Positions 54,249-64,000 of a stretch of DNA of 64,000 bases are shown piece after piece. Below the pieces are notes generated by a model that made no database searches, was not told the origin of the DNA, and saw only the letters and a program-made list of their open reading frames with translations. Source of the DNA: Hirundichthys speculiger (Eukaryota > Chordata > Actinopteri > Beloniformes > Exocoetidae); NCBI GenBank assembly GCA_018398805.1, contig JAGFBZ010000012.1, forward strand, positions 1,084,001-1,148,000, written 5' to 3'. The number at the start of each line of letters is the position of its first letter. Positions within the stretch are counted from its first letter, which is position 1. Position numbers and translations under genes: made by a program.

Positions 54249-54940
54249 AGCAGCCCTCACATTGCCATGTGCACATTTTCTTCATGAGTGAGCTCAAAGC
54301 CGGCCGGTGACATTTTGTCGCCGTTAGCCTAAACAGGATTCATCAAGGTCAGAGCGGAGGTACGTCACTGCAGAGATAACGCTGTCACACTCGCACCGAG
54401 GTTGACAAAAGGAGTGCAGCAGCAGAGAAAGTTTGTCACAGAGTCAAACTGAGCTTCGGCACTTTCGCTGTATTTTATTCCAGCGGTTTTACTTTGATTC
54501 TACGTTTATTTTCTATGTTCTTGTTCACCTCTTCTGCTTTGACCGGCGCATTTCAGTTTTAGTTTTTTTTTTTTTGCTGCATCTCGTTGTGAGTCGCAGC
54601 GAGAACTGATGTAAGAACCGACGTGACTCGCCAACCTGTTCGGTCTGTCGTTTTGCCCCTCCCTCAGAGGAGAGGCTCGTTTGATTGGCCGAGCTCCTGC
54701 GGCAAGGTCACGCACATGGAACAATCAATAACGGATGGCTGGATTAAGGTGTCATGACATCTGTGTGTCCAGACCGCCAGTAATCGGCTGAATAACCCCC
54801 CCACCCCGAACACCCTCCCCCAGAACCCCAACACCTCTGCACACAGCTCCAGGCTCCGCCCACCTGATCGGTCAGTCTGTTCTGCAGACCATTTTAAGAT
54901 TATAAATATGATCTGAGCCTGTACCGAACCAACACCTGGT
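52913..54940. other. zeb2 intron, no exon seen; poly-C
   Basis: Contains C-rich runs (53367-53378, 53421-53446), a short CA repeat (53979-53994) and a 40-nt poly-C (54209-54248). No coding region is supported. Confidence 0.5.
54209..54248. repeat. Poly-C homopolymer
   Basis: Forty consecutive C. Confidence 0.9.
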
Positions 54941-54945
54941 CTTTG

Positions 54946-55560
54946 TTGGGCTGACACTGGGCCGTAATTGGGCTGATACTGGGGTGTTATTGGACCAGCA
55001 CTGGGCTGTAATTTAGCTGAAACCCGAACCAACTTTATGGTGTTATTGTGCTGACACTGGGCTGCTGCTGGCCATTATTGGGCCTGAACTGGACACCTAC
55101 AATGGGCCGGCACTGGGGGTTTTATAGGGCCAATCCTGGGCGGTTATTGAGGTGAAAGTGGACTAATGGTGGGCCATTAGCGGGCCGTTACTGGGCCGAC
55201 TTTGTACTGTCATTGGGCTGATGCTGGGCGGTTATTGGACCAACAATGGGTCATGAGTGGGCCTGAATTGGGTACTTATACGGGGCCGACTCTGGTCTGT
55301 TGTTGAGATGAAACTGGACTCATGGTGGGCCATCAGCTCTTTCTGTGACTGGGATGATGCTGGACTGTTATTGGGACAAAACTGGACCATTATTAGGCCT
55401 AAACCGGATAATTATCTCGAACCAATACTGGGCTTCTATGGTCTGACACCGGGTCATTATTGGGTCACCATGGAGTTGTCATTGGGCCAACACCAGGCTG
55501 TTATCGGGTCCGAACACTGGGCCTGTTGGGCTTGCACTGGGCTTTTACTGGACTGACACC
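54946..55560. repeat. Degenerate 22-bp minisatellite
   Basis: Imperfect 22-bp units such as gggctgacactgggccgtaatt and gggctgatactggggtgtta, most regular at 54948-55015 and increasingly divergent to 55560. Confidence 0.75.
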
Positions 55561-57371
55561 TCAACCTAAATGGAGTTCTGGAATAAAACATCCCAGCAGT
55601 CCTTCAGTGAACAAACGTTTACAGCCGTTACAGGAGCGTCAAAGACAAAGACGCACCTCAGACGTCTCTCTGTTTTGGCTGGAGGTTTTATAACACTGCT
55701 GGTTCTGTGGTTTTGTTGATGCCTCAGTTGTGAGGTTTTATATTGATGGTGCATTTTTGAGCGTCTCTACAGATTCACGATGATTCTTTGTCTTTAACAT
55801 GAGCTGAACTGAGGGACACGCTGTCCCTCCCCGGAGATGTCCCAAAGTTTGACCGGAAGATAAAAAGTTGCCCTGCTTTGATCGCACAACTTTCCTCTCC
55901 TGTCTTGTCTCTGCGAGTTTGTGTCTCAAGGAGGACTTTGTTCACTTTCACCTCCAGCGTTCAGGAGGATTTTCTGTGCTTCGGACTCTCAGTGAAACCT
56001 CCTCAGGCCAAATCAGATCAGCAGGGTCTCGGGCTCAATGAAAGGACAACACTTCCTGGTCGCAGATCTGCCAATTAAAGTAATGAGGCCGAGGAGCGCC
56101 GCTCAGTGCGACCAGGCTGCCTCGGGGCGAGTCCTGCTGAACTGACCTCACACACTGAGGTATATGAGCTGACACTCCTGTCAGAGCTGCTCGGACTGTC
56201 CGGCATGAAGGAAACTTCCCCACCTCTGTGTCCTCGGTGAGAGCGCTGGGCCGTGATGCCGCGATGACCACGGACGAGTCAGGGCTAAAGTCCTATGCGG
56301 GAAAGTCTGATGGTTTGTTGTCAGAGGTCTGAACACGAGTCTGAGAGAAACTCTCTGAAGCGAAAGTTGGTGAAATGAGCTCTCAGCTCTCTTCTTCACC
56401 TGAGCTCAAAAAGCAGCGCGGCAGGAAATAGCAGCATAAAAGCAGAGTCCGAGTCTGAAAACAAAAGTCAAGTGAAGATGTATTTCTGTGCCATGTAAAA
56501 CTCTGTTTTTCAAACTTGAAAGCACAGTTTTAAAAGATCCCCCGCAGCTGAGTGACAGTAAGAACCAAGTTAGCTGTTTACACCGTCGTAACCACGTAAA
56601 AGGTTGAGATGTTCCAATGAAATAATGTTTTTTTTTTCTCCGTGAATGATTGTTCATCTCAAAGACAGTTCGGGACAGGATGAATGGCTGTCGGCTTGTT
56701 AGGGGTAGACAGATTTGGAGATAATCTGAAAAATTTAAAAAAAAAAGTCTTTTTATCGACGGATTCCTGGTTAAAGCACATACTATGAAAACAGAATGGG
56801 GCCCAGTAAGGAACCCTGAGGGACACCACAGCTGAGGAGCATCAGCTTAAATGAACAGAGAAACACCTTTCTATAAAGCTCTTATCAGACTGTATAAATA
56901 AGAGCGTGCTAAAGGATATGTGTGAGAATGAGGGCCAAGTTCAAATGATGAATTAAGAGTAAAAAAATCAGTTAAAAATATAAACTCTGCACAACTTTTC
57001 ACAGAGAAACAACATGACACCAGAAATTGAAATGTTCGAGAAGATGTTGAGAAGAAATAAGTGAAGAATCTGCTTCTGCCTCTGGATGGGATGATCTGAT
57101 TGGCTGTTCTGAAGGGGTGGGGCTGTGTTTCTCTTTGTAAACTCACCTCTTTGTCGGGCTGCGACAGCTGGAGGCTGACGGCATCTTTGATGAGCTAAAC
57201 GGCGTGACAGCAGAGTTTTGTCAAACTGTGAATGAAGGAAAGACGAGACACGATGTTCGTAACACTACAGACGAGTCGGGGATTTAAACCCTCCGTTTTG
57301 GGTCGTTCATTCCAGGAAGTTGCAGCAAACTTCTAATGGTCACATGAACTCTTTTAATGTAAAAATGCAGG
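55561..57371. other. zeb2 intron, no exon seen
   Basis: No zeb2 exon, RNA gene or transposon end recognised; frames of 60-99 codons have no domains. Confidence 0.45.
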
Positions 57372-57379
57372 ATCTAAAT

Positions 57380-58062
57380 CAGGGGTGTCAGACTCATTTT
57401 CACTGAGGGCCACATCAGCATCATGGTTGCCCTCGAAGAGCCAAACTGACAGCATGAGTGTAACAAAATGCAATGTAAATCAAAATAAATTAAACTACAC
57501 CTTGTTAAATAACGGTTTCTGTATTTATTATGTATTTAAGTTTCGAATATTTAAGTCATTATTATATTAAACTCAGGGTTTGTGGTTGTAAAAGTATCCA
57601 TTACCTTGGTTTTAGAAGCGGAAGCGATTCTTTGTTTTTCTGTGAGGCTAAATTTAGCATACTTAGCTCCGTGTTTGCTGTCAAAATGCCGACGTAGATT
57701 AAACTCTTTCACTACTGACACCGCCTCATAACACTAAAGATATACTGTTATTTCACCTTGAGATAGAAACTTGTAATTGTTTTCCCATCATTCATGAAAC
57801 TGCATTCCTTAGTTTGTAAAGGTTTTTCTTAAGTCCATCAGTTCTGAAAAATCATCTTGCTCATAGCTACCGTTATCGTTGTGGGTAACGACGACGTGCA
57901 TGATGGGAGATGTCGTTTATTGTCAATATGTGCTTTAAAGCAGTGTAAGCTTATGTTAAGTGTTAAAATATTGGTTTAAAATAATGCCCGAGCTCTCGAA
58001 GGCCACATGAAATGACATGACGGGCCACATTTGGCCCGCGGGCCTTGTGTTTGACACATGTG
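57380..58062 (-). mobile_element. BED-type hAT (SPIN/GTF2IRD2-like), copy 1
   Basis: Starts CAGGGGTGTCAGACTCATTT and ends TTGTGTTTGACACATGTG. Flanks atctaaat (57372-57379) and atctaaac (58063-58070) match at 7 of 8. Interior wording matches copy 2 (59601-60322) in reverse, for example ctcatagctaccgttatc. Transposase parts are more decayed than in copy 2. Confidence 0.85.
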
Positions 58063-58070
58063 ATCTAAAC

Positions 58071-59592
58071 CTATCACTGATTATGTAAAAATGATGATGT
58101 TCACAAACAAGCTGCTGAATAATCACAAACAAAAGTCCTCAGGTGAAGACTTTCCAGTTTCCCTCGTTTGAGAACGCCGCAGTCCCAATGGACCAATCCC
58201 ACCATGCACCTCGCCGATGTTTCCTGGCCTCTCGGTTCCCACGGTGATGAGCTTCATCAGTTCAGCACCTTTTAGCCGAGCGGCTGTGAGAAGTCTCGTG
58301 CATGGACTCTGAGCCTCACAACCATGTTTGCTGTGGGATTACCAGACTGTGTGTGTTGGTGGAGGGGGGGGGGTGTAAAGGTAGCCATGGGGAAGACCCC
58401 CTGTCGGCCAGGAATGCTGGTCAGGTCAGGGAAGGAGAGCCAGGGGAGGCTGGGGTGGGGGGGACACTCGGGGATGGGGCAGGTGCTTTTGTGAGTCCCG
58501 TCAGCCTTCAAAGAGGCAGGCAGGGCTGAAAAGGTTAGCAGAGGAGAATAATCCCCCCTCCCTCCCTGAAACTGCCCCCGCCGCCCGCCTTCAGCCCGAC
58601 AGACGCTTCTTTCTCCTTCGCTCTTTTGTTCTGCTGCTTCATTCCAGCTGAACACACATGTGTCAGGATGCTCCGTCACAGATGCACAAAAGTGACTCCG
58701 CAGTCATGTATGACCCAGTTTGAGGCGGAAAAACACGGAAAACCGCTGATCAGCTCTGCTCTGGAGGTTCTGGAGGTCCTGGAGGTTCTGGAGACGCGGG
58801 CCGATCCCTCACCGTCCAGATGAAGGACAAAAAAAAAAACCTGCCGCTTCCAGACGCAAACGCTCAGCCAGGCGGAAACTGAGTCCTGCAGCTCCTGAGT
58901 CTGGTTGGGGGGGGGGGGGGGGGGGGGGGTGTTCACCTCTGTGAGATGGGGGGGGGGGCTGCTGCAGATTGCGTCATGGGACCCGAGGTGTCCCCTTTTG
59001 TGCGGCCTGTCAAACGTGGTTAACATGCAGCCATTTATCTCCTGACCGCCCCCCCCCCACCTCCATTCTGGTGAACAATGGCCCGGGTGAGCCGGTTGGG
59101 AGGGGTGCCAGGGCGTACACACCCCGGCTCCCATCACTGCGGCGCAGACATTAACAGACGGGGCTCTCCTGAACGTCACCGTCCGCCGCCAGACACACGG
59201 GACCTCGAGTGCGCTCAGTAGCGCCGACACCTCCGCCGCCGGCGCCACCCCTGTACCTGCTTGGTACGTTGCAGGGAAGTCCCAGCCTGCAGCTTCTCGA
59301 TTCAGATGTGATAACATAAAACCAACGAGTGATTCAGGCGGTGAAGATAACACGACATGTAGCATGTCGGCCTTTCATCGGTGCATCAATAAACTTTAAA
59401 ACTAAAACGCTCTGAAACCTTTGAAGCTGGTCCGGCTGTTTGTTTCCCACAACAGGGCTACATGAAGAACTGCCGTTAATCCAGCAGATCTGTGATCTAA
59501 CATGATAGCATCTTTATTTTTTAGTCGTGTGGTCTTCGGACCCCTGTTTACAGCCATCCTACCAGGCAGTGGTGTTTTGCCTTGTGTTGTTA
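58071..59592. other. zeb2 intron, G/C runs; no exon seen
   Basis: Has a 9-bp ggaggttct repeat (58759-58790), poly-G (58907-58929), and C/G-rich stretches. The 229-codon minus-strand frame (58676-59365) crosses these runs and is not credible. A stretch at 58968-59095 (gaacaatggcccgg and others) may be regulatory. Confidence 0.45.
58907..58929. repeat. Poly-G homopolymer
   Basis: Twenty-three consecutive G. Confidence 0.9.
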
Positions 59593-59871
59593 CTGTAACT
59601 CACATGTGTCAAACACAAGGCCCGCGGGCCAAATGTGGCCCGTCACGTCATTTTATTTGGCCCTCGAGAGCTTGTGCATTATTGGCTTAAATTTTAAACC
59701 AATATTTTAAGACTTAAAATAAGCTTACAATGCTTTAAAGCGCATATTGACAATAAACTACATCTCCCATCATGCATTTCATCGTTACCCACAATGATAA
59801 CGGTAGCTATGAGCAAGAAGATTTTTCAGAACTGATGAACTTAAGAAAAACCTTTACAAACTAACCCCAAC

Positions 59872-60085
59872 ATGTCCAAGAAAAGAAAAGTTGATGCACA
59901 AGGAATGCAATTTCATGAATGATGGGAAAACAATTACAAGTTTGTATCTCAAGGGGAAATAACAGTATGTCTTTTGTGTCATGAGGCGGGTGTCAGTCGT
60001 GAAAGAGTTTTATCTACATCGGCATTTTGACAGCAAACACGGAGCTAAGTATGCTAAATTTAGCCTGCAAGAAAACCGCTTCTGA
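59872..60085 (+). pseudogene. hAT transposase BED-finger N-terminus
   Basis: From ATG at 59872 the frame reads MSKKRKVDAQGMQFHE, a stop, then WENNYKFVSQGEITVCLLCH, and after a shift wording like FDSKHGAKYAKFSLQE. CLLCH gives the Cys-x2-Cys pair and H..H comes from the later shifted frame. The MxKKRKVD start and W..NY.F motif are typical of the GTF2IRD2/EPM2AIP1/SPIN-type hAT transposases. At least one stop and one shift; inactive. Confidence 0.65.
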
Positions 60086-60097
60086 AACCACAAACTT

Positions 60098-60123
60098 TAA
60101 GTTTAAGTTTAAGTTTAAGAGTT
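60098..60123. repeat. (AAGTTT)n
   Basis: Four aagttt units within hAT copy 2. Confidence 0.9.
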
Positions 60124-60339
60124 TAATATAATAATGACTTAAATGTTTGAAACTTGAATACATAATAAATACAGAAACCATTATTTAACATTAAAATAAG
60201 GTGTAGTTTAATTTATTTTAATTTATATTGCATTTTGTTGCATTCATGCTGTCAATCTGGCCCTTCGAGGGCAACCATGATGCTGATGTGGCCCTCAGTG
60301 ATGAAATTAATCTGACACCCTGCTCTAACTGAACTCTTG

Positions 60340-60740
60340 TTTTTGTTGCCATCATCCTCTCTGGCTCAACTGAAAAGCTTTTAATCCTATGTTGCCGTTT
60401 TTCCATGTGTCTGTGCGTAAAACAAAAATAAAAATCATCCCGGAGTCCAGATTGATGTGTAGCAGCGAGTGCTTCTCTAAATCCATTGCTGGTGTCTTTC
60501 CCCCTTGGCATTATGCTGACACTCAGCCAATAATCTTTCTCTCTGTATAGCGTTGAACTTTTAAGCCTCCCCAGATTGATGCGCAACAACAAAGACTGCC
60601 TCTCTGAGACCACTGCTTATGTCTTTCCCTCTTGGTATTGTGTTAACGCATATCTCAACGTTCCAAACAAGGTCTGCACACCTGCTGATGATCGGCAGCG
60701 CCTGTCTGCAAAGTCCTTATTTATTTTGGTGAAATAAACT
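60340..60740 (-). mobile_element. Tc1-like transposon N-terminal fragment, tandem
   Basis: The minus strand reads MPRGKDTSNGFREALAATHQ near 60450-60510 and, upstream near 60570-60640, a related PRGKDISSGLREAVFVV with the same KFNAIQREKDY-type link. These are the start of a Tc1 transposase DNA-binding domain, present twice in tandem with diverged copies. No catalytic part is present. Confidence 0.7.
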
Positions 60741-60860
60741 ATGGAATAGAGGGTTTTCACCTACGTCACATTTTGGCCAGTAACCCAGATGGGCGGCCAT
60801 CTTGGAGGTAGTCGGATGTAAACACACCTGTGGATCAATGCAAACGACCGTGGATAAAAG

Positions 60861-61121
60861 ATGGATAAACCACATAAAAGCTCTTCAAAAGGCGTTACAG
60901 ACGCAAAAACATTCAGAGAAGGACTTGGTCCACTGGAAAGGGAACGATATTCTGAAAAGTTACAGTTTGTCGGTGGTACCGATCCGTACGAGTTAGCTCC
61001 CTCGTCTTGGAGCAATGATGAGCCGGAGAGCCTCCCTTCGATTGGATACCCCGAGATCGTAAACTACCTGGTTTCTACCCGTCATTCCAACAGATGGACC
61101 CAATCTGGGTCATCCTTTTGA
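60861..61121 (+). pseudogene. N-terminal part of YqaJ-associated transposon protein, copy 2
   Basis: An 86-codon frame starting MDKPHKSSSKGVTDAKTFRE. Residues 37-68 (VGGTDPYELAPSSWSNDEP then SLPSIGYPEIVNYLV) match the N-terminal region of a family of fish and invertebrate proteins with a SWIM finger and a YqaJ-type nuclease domain, as I recall it (GG.DPYE....W......Y.DI.NYLV). After NYLV the frame diverges and stops at 61119, at the deletion point. The nuclease itself is absent. Confidence 0.6.
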
Positions 61122-61312
61122 TAAAGGTCAGACCTTTTACCTGGAATACAATGAGAAATATAGCACATTGTAGCTCTACATTTTAAGAACTGTGTTGCTA
61201 GTGTAGCTAGCTGGTAGCTTGATATTATCATTAGACTAGAAATTAAGAGCTTTTTTTCTTGATAATTGTTCATGTGTGAAATTAAGAGCTAACAACATTT
61301 CACTTAACTTAC

Positions 61313-61529
61313 CTGACACGAAATGGGCCGAACAAATTCGGATGTTGTCCAGATTTTTGCCACGCAGGTCTTGGTTTAGCTTTGCTAACCACAAGCGCCT
61401 CCTTTCCTCTGACAACTTCTGGCGTTGTTCTCCCTGATTTTTAATAACCTTTGGAAGTCTATAAAACTCCAAGAGTCTCTCGCGGTCTGTCTGGTTGGTA
61501 CAGCCGAAAACACGGAAATAATTTACCAT
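61313..61529 (-). pseudogene. THAP zinc-finger exon, copy 2
   Basis: ATG at 61529 begins MVNYFRVFGCTNQTDRERLL; same 72-codon-plus-one exon and donor (CAG/GTAAGT at 61313/61312) as copy 1. The first zinc-binding Cys (position 5) is Phe here, while Cys10 and the C-S-A-H pair remain, so this finger probably could not bind zinc. Differences from copy 1 are few, so the two insertions are of similar, fairly young age. Confidence 0.75.
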
Positions 61530-61638
61530 TTTCAATGAAGACGTCCGATTTACTCCAGTGTGTGCGCTTTGTTTACATTGCCGCGTGCCTCCAAGATGGC
61601 GACTTCCGGTTGGATGACGCGCCGTGAAAACCGTCTAT

Positions 61639-62770
61639 AGCGAAAACAGTCACATGTTGTTCATCTGGTTAAAAGAGGTTAAAATCTCAAATAGACTCAG
61701 TTTTGTTTGTCACACAAACCTGTATTAGTCATAGAACATGAGAGCTGTTGGAAGTTTTCATTTTGAGTCTTGACTTGAGAAGATATATTCTAAATATTAA
61801 TGATATTACATCCTGCAGCGGGACATTTACAAGCCCACGTTTCAGAGTCTAAACTGAAAATAATACATTGTGAGTTCACACCTCCGAATAAGCGTTGAAG
61901 GGTTTGCGTCGTACTTCTGGTTTTGAGTCCCCCCCCCCCTCCCCCCCATGCGCTGCAGATCTGACTTCTGTCAGGCTGAACGTGGACACGCAGAGCAGCT
62001 GAAGTGAAGCTGCGGCAGCGATCACGTGACGAGCGAGCTGCAGCGCGGTGATGGGAGCGCCGGGCCGTGTGGGCAGCAGGCGCAGGCGCAGCAGCATCGG
62101 CTAGCGGCTCTAATGTGGCGCATAAAACCCCCAGCTTTGATATCGCCTGCTCCAATAAGCCCCTTCCGCCTGCCAGCACCTGCAGGCAGGGAGGTATGCA
62201 TTCATCTGCCCCCTAACAGGATTACGCTGCTCTGTAATTGATTCGTTTGCAGTGAGGGGAGGTGACAGTGCTTTTGAAATGAGAGTTTAGGTAACAGGCG
62301 CCCCAGAATTCAGCCGGCTGCATGTGTCAATTTTATTACATCAGTGCAGATGAACTTGAAAGGCCGGCTTTGTGCGTGCTCAGAGCGACCACAGTCAATA
62401 GGGGTCATTGATGTGTGTGTGTTTGTCTGTGTGTGTGCGCTTTCTTCTCCCACCGATGTGTGTGTGTGTTTACTGTATGCTGCACTTTCTGAGTGTTGTG
62501 ATCAGTTTTGGGTCGGTGGGAGCGGTCGATGCGGCGCGCCCGCTGCAGTCTGGAACCGTTCACACATGGATGAAGGTGCGACAGTGATGATGCGGCGGGG
62601 GGAAGCGGGCGTAACCGGGTCGATCGATAGCGCGCTCTGATGATGCCCGGATCCAGCCGGCCAGAGTCCGGCATGTAGGTTAAAGCAGACGCCGTTGGAA
62701 AACACCTTCATGTGCTGCTGACGTGTTTCACGGCTAAAAGCGTCCCCGCGTCTCTGATCTAACATGTATG
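61639..62770. other. zeb2 intron; possible conserved element
   Basis: No coding exon is recognised. The stretch 62105-62400 has the look of a conserved non-coding element (see findings). GT-rich wording lies at 62411-62470. Confidence 0.45.
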
Positions 62771-62776
62771 AGATTA

Positions 62777-63130
62777 CCATATTTTCCGGACTATAAGCCG
62801 CTACTTTTGTCCCACGCTTTAAACCATGAGGTTTATACAGAGATGCGGCTTTTCTATGAATTTTTCTTCAGCCCTCAGGGGGCGCTCTAGCAGGAAGTAC
62901 AAAAACCAAAAACAAACCAAGCAGTTAAAGGCTACTCTGTTTTTGTTCAGTAGCCTATGTTGGCTATGCTACTCTACATTCATTTTGTGAGCATCAATAC
63001 CTGTTATTATTGGACAAACTGATTAATTCAGGTGTGTCTGACCATTGTAGCTACTCAGACACACCTGGATTTATCAGTTTGTCCAGTCAGTTTGTTGGTT
63101 CCCCAGCAGATTTCAGGGTTCTGAGTGGAC
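62777..63130. mobile_element. Fragment with Tc1/mariner-type end (TTTCCGGACTATAAGCC)
   Basis: The stretch starting ccatattttccggactataa and continuing gccgctacttttgtcccacg is a terminal sequence common to a vertebrate Tc1/mariner-type family. No opposite end is found in the window. An inverted repeat lies inside at 63012-63084. Confidence 0.5.
63012..63084. repeat. Imperfect 30-bp inverted repeat, 13-nt spacer
   Basis: Left arm 63012-63041 (ggacaaactgattaattcag then gtgtgtctga) and right arm 63055-63084 are reverse complements at 28 of 30 positions. Confidence 0.9.
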
Positions 63131-63340
63131 CCGCCACAGAGGTAAGGTTTTAATAGCAGATGCGGACCGGACGCAGCGTGGAGCCAGCAGGTCCACGATC
63201 CGGCTCCAAAGCGGATCCGGCACTGAGTGCAAGCGGACCCTGATACGGGTCCGTTTCACGACTGAAATGGACCATTGCCACTGTTTTAATCTCCACCACT
63301 CTTTTTTTTCCAGTTTAAAAGTTGCTGCTTCTTGGACGAC
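63131..63340. other. No gene seen
   Basis: Contains cggatccgg and cggacc-type words; no coding region. Confidence 0.4.
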
Positions 63341-63348
63341 ATCTTCAC

Positions 63349-63822
63349 TAGGGCTGTAGCGATACGCTAATCTTGCGATACGAACGATACGATACGATAC
63401 GATACGCGATATTCGGCTCACAATACAATATATATCAATATTCATCTTACAATACATTTACATAATTTTCCGAAAGATTTTAAAGGGAAAAAGTGATTTT
63501 GGTGACATCTTGTGAGTGTTGTTATTACTTTTTTGGCTTGATGCTGAACATATGAGGTAGCTACTAGCCATTCTAGCCACCAGGTTAAGTAATGCCACCA
63601 TGGCAGCCAATAATTCAAGTCCATTGGACCAACATTTAAGCCACCTTAAAATTGTACCCATCTCAGCAAAGTAGCTGGCCAACTTAACGACTCTTCCTGT
63701 AAAGTGCACGGGGGTTTTGAAAAGAGCTTAGAATATCGATACCCCCGGCTGAAAAATCGATACTCTCTGGGGAAATAAAATATCGATATATATTGCAGAA
63801 TCGATAAAATTTCTCAACTCTA
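63349..63822. mobile_element. ATCGAT-rich hAT MITE, copy 2
   Basis: Starts TAGGGCTGTAGCGATACGC, with gatacgatacgatacgat repeats at 63386-63403, and ends AAATTTCTCAACTCTA. Flanking 8-bp duplications atcttcac at 63341-63348 and 63823-63830 are identical. Same family as 52179-52593; wording such as aaagtgattttggtgacatc is shared in inverse order. Confidence 0.9.
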
Positions 63823-63830
63823 ATCTTCAC

Positions 63831-64000
63831 AACTGTTGCGCATCTCTAATTGACTGTCTACGATTATCAGTACGTTGTAGCATCACCGCACGTCGTAAAG
63901 TATACTTACTTATTAACCTGCTGATTTTGATGTCACAAAAAGAGCAAAAAAAAACAGTTAATAGCTAAATAAAAACAAAAAAGTCCATTTTTAATGCGCA
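63831..64000. other. No gene seen
   Basis: AT-rich end of the window; intron continues. Confidence 0.4.

Larger units (their letters stand above)
59601..60322 (+). mobile_element. BED-type hAT (SPIN/GTF2IRD2-like), copy 2
   Basis: Starts CACATGTGTCAAACACAAGG and ends AATCTGACACCCTG. Flanks ctgtaact (59593-59600) and ctctaact (60323-60330) match at 7 of 8. It carries the N-terminal BED-finger region of the transposase (59872-60085). Confidence 0.9.
60748..61636. mobile_element. ISL2EU-like transposon, copy 2 (THAP + partner ORF)
   Basis: Ends AGAGGGTTTTCACCTACGTC and (reverse) AGACGGTTTTCACGGCGCGT, then GGCCATCTTGGAGG / GCCATCTTGGAGG and ATGTAAACA; AT on both sides (60746-60747, 61637-61638). 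Carries a plus-strand ORF (60861-61121) and a minus-strand THAP exon (61313-61529) that face each other. Longer than copy 1 because it keeps 70 bp of the plus-strand ORF. It lies in the presumed zeb2 intron. Confidence 0.75.

Noticed and set aside
58676..59365. 229-codon minus-strand open frame
   Set aside because: Runs through poly-G/poly-C and the ggaggttct repeat, giving Pro and SRT runs; no domain.

Overview
The window looks like nuclear DNA from a bony fish, most likely a percomorph teleost. Evidence: (i) one clearly recognisable vertebrate coding exon, the N-terminal exon of zeb2 on the + strand at 48490-48562, with a splice donor; (ii) very dense teleost-type transposons (hAT, Tc1/mariner, PIF/Harbinger, an ISL2EU-like element with THAP and YqaJ-partner ORF remnants, L2/Rex/RTE-like LINE pieces); (iii) simple repeats and TTAGGG-like arrays. 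There are no operons, prokaryotic signals or CRISPR arrays.

Layout. 1-47 kb is intergenic or 5'-flanking DNA filled with transposon copies. Many boundaries can be fixed from terminal inverted repeats plus target-site duplications (TSDs) read directly from the sequence. The main items are: a hAT copy (2028-2956) with a sister at 37718-38809; a hAT MITE carrying a telomere-like array (4699-5311); four copies of one BED-zinc-finger hAT family with an internal 53-bp minisatellite (5633-6731, 11855-12903, 20533-21547, 29425-30497); a LINE 3' end split by a Harbinger element that keeps an intact Myb-like ORF (7440-9396 around 7772-9006); a hAT nested in a hAT (9471-10677); a composite hAT+mariner+repeat unit present twice (about 14978-18276 and 39225-42505), each copy with a different further insertion; two ISL2EU-like elements (25786-26600, 60748-61636); an L2-type LINE split by a Harbinger-like MITE (32462-34140); and a 1.1-kb 20-bp minisatellite (34888-35963).

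About 47.0-48.8 kb is CpG-rich and holds the probable zeb2 promoter and 5' leader. The zeb2 start exon follows, and 48563-64000 reads as zeb2 intron: no further zeb2 coding exon was recognised. This intron carries long poly-G/poly-C and GT runs, a 22-bp minisatellite, young-looking hAT MITEs with perfect 8-bp TSDs, two copies of a BED-type hAT, a Tc1 fragment and a few stretches that resemble conserved non-coding elements.

The only host gene supported is zeb2. Everything else that codes is a transposon remnant, usually a short piece of transposase or reverse transcriptase. Limits: everything was read by eye; family names rest on recognised motifs, not database searches; conservation and transcription could not be tested.
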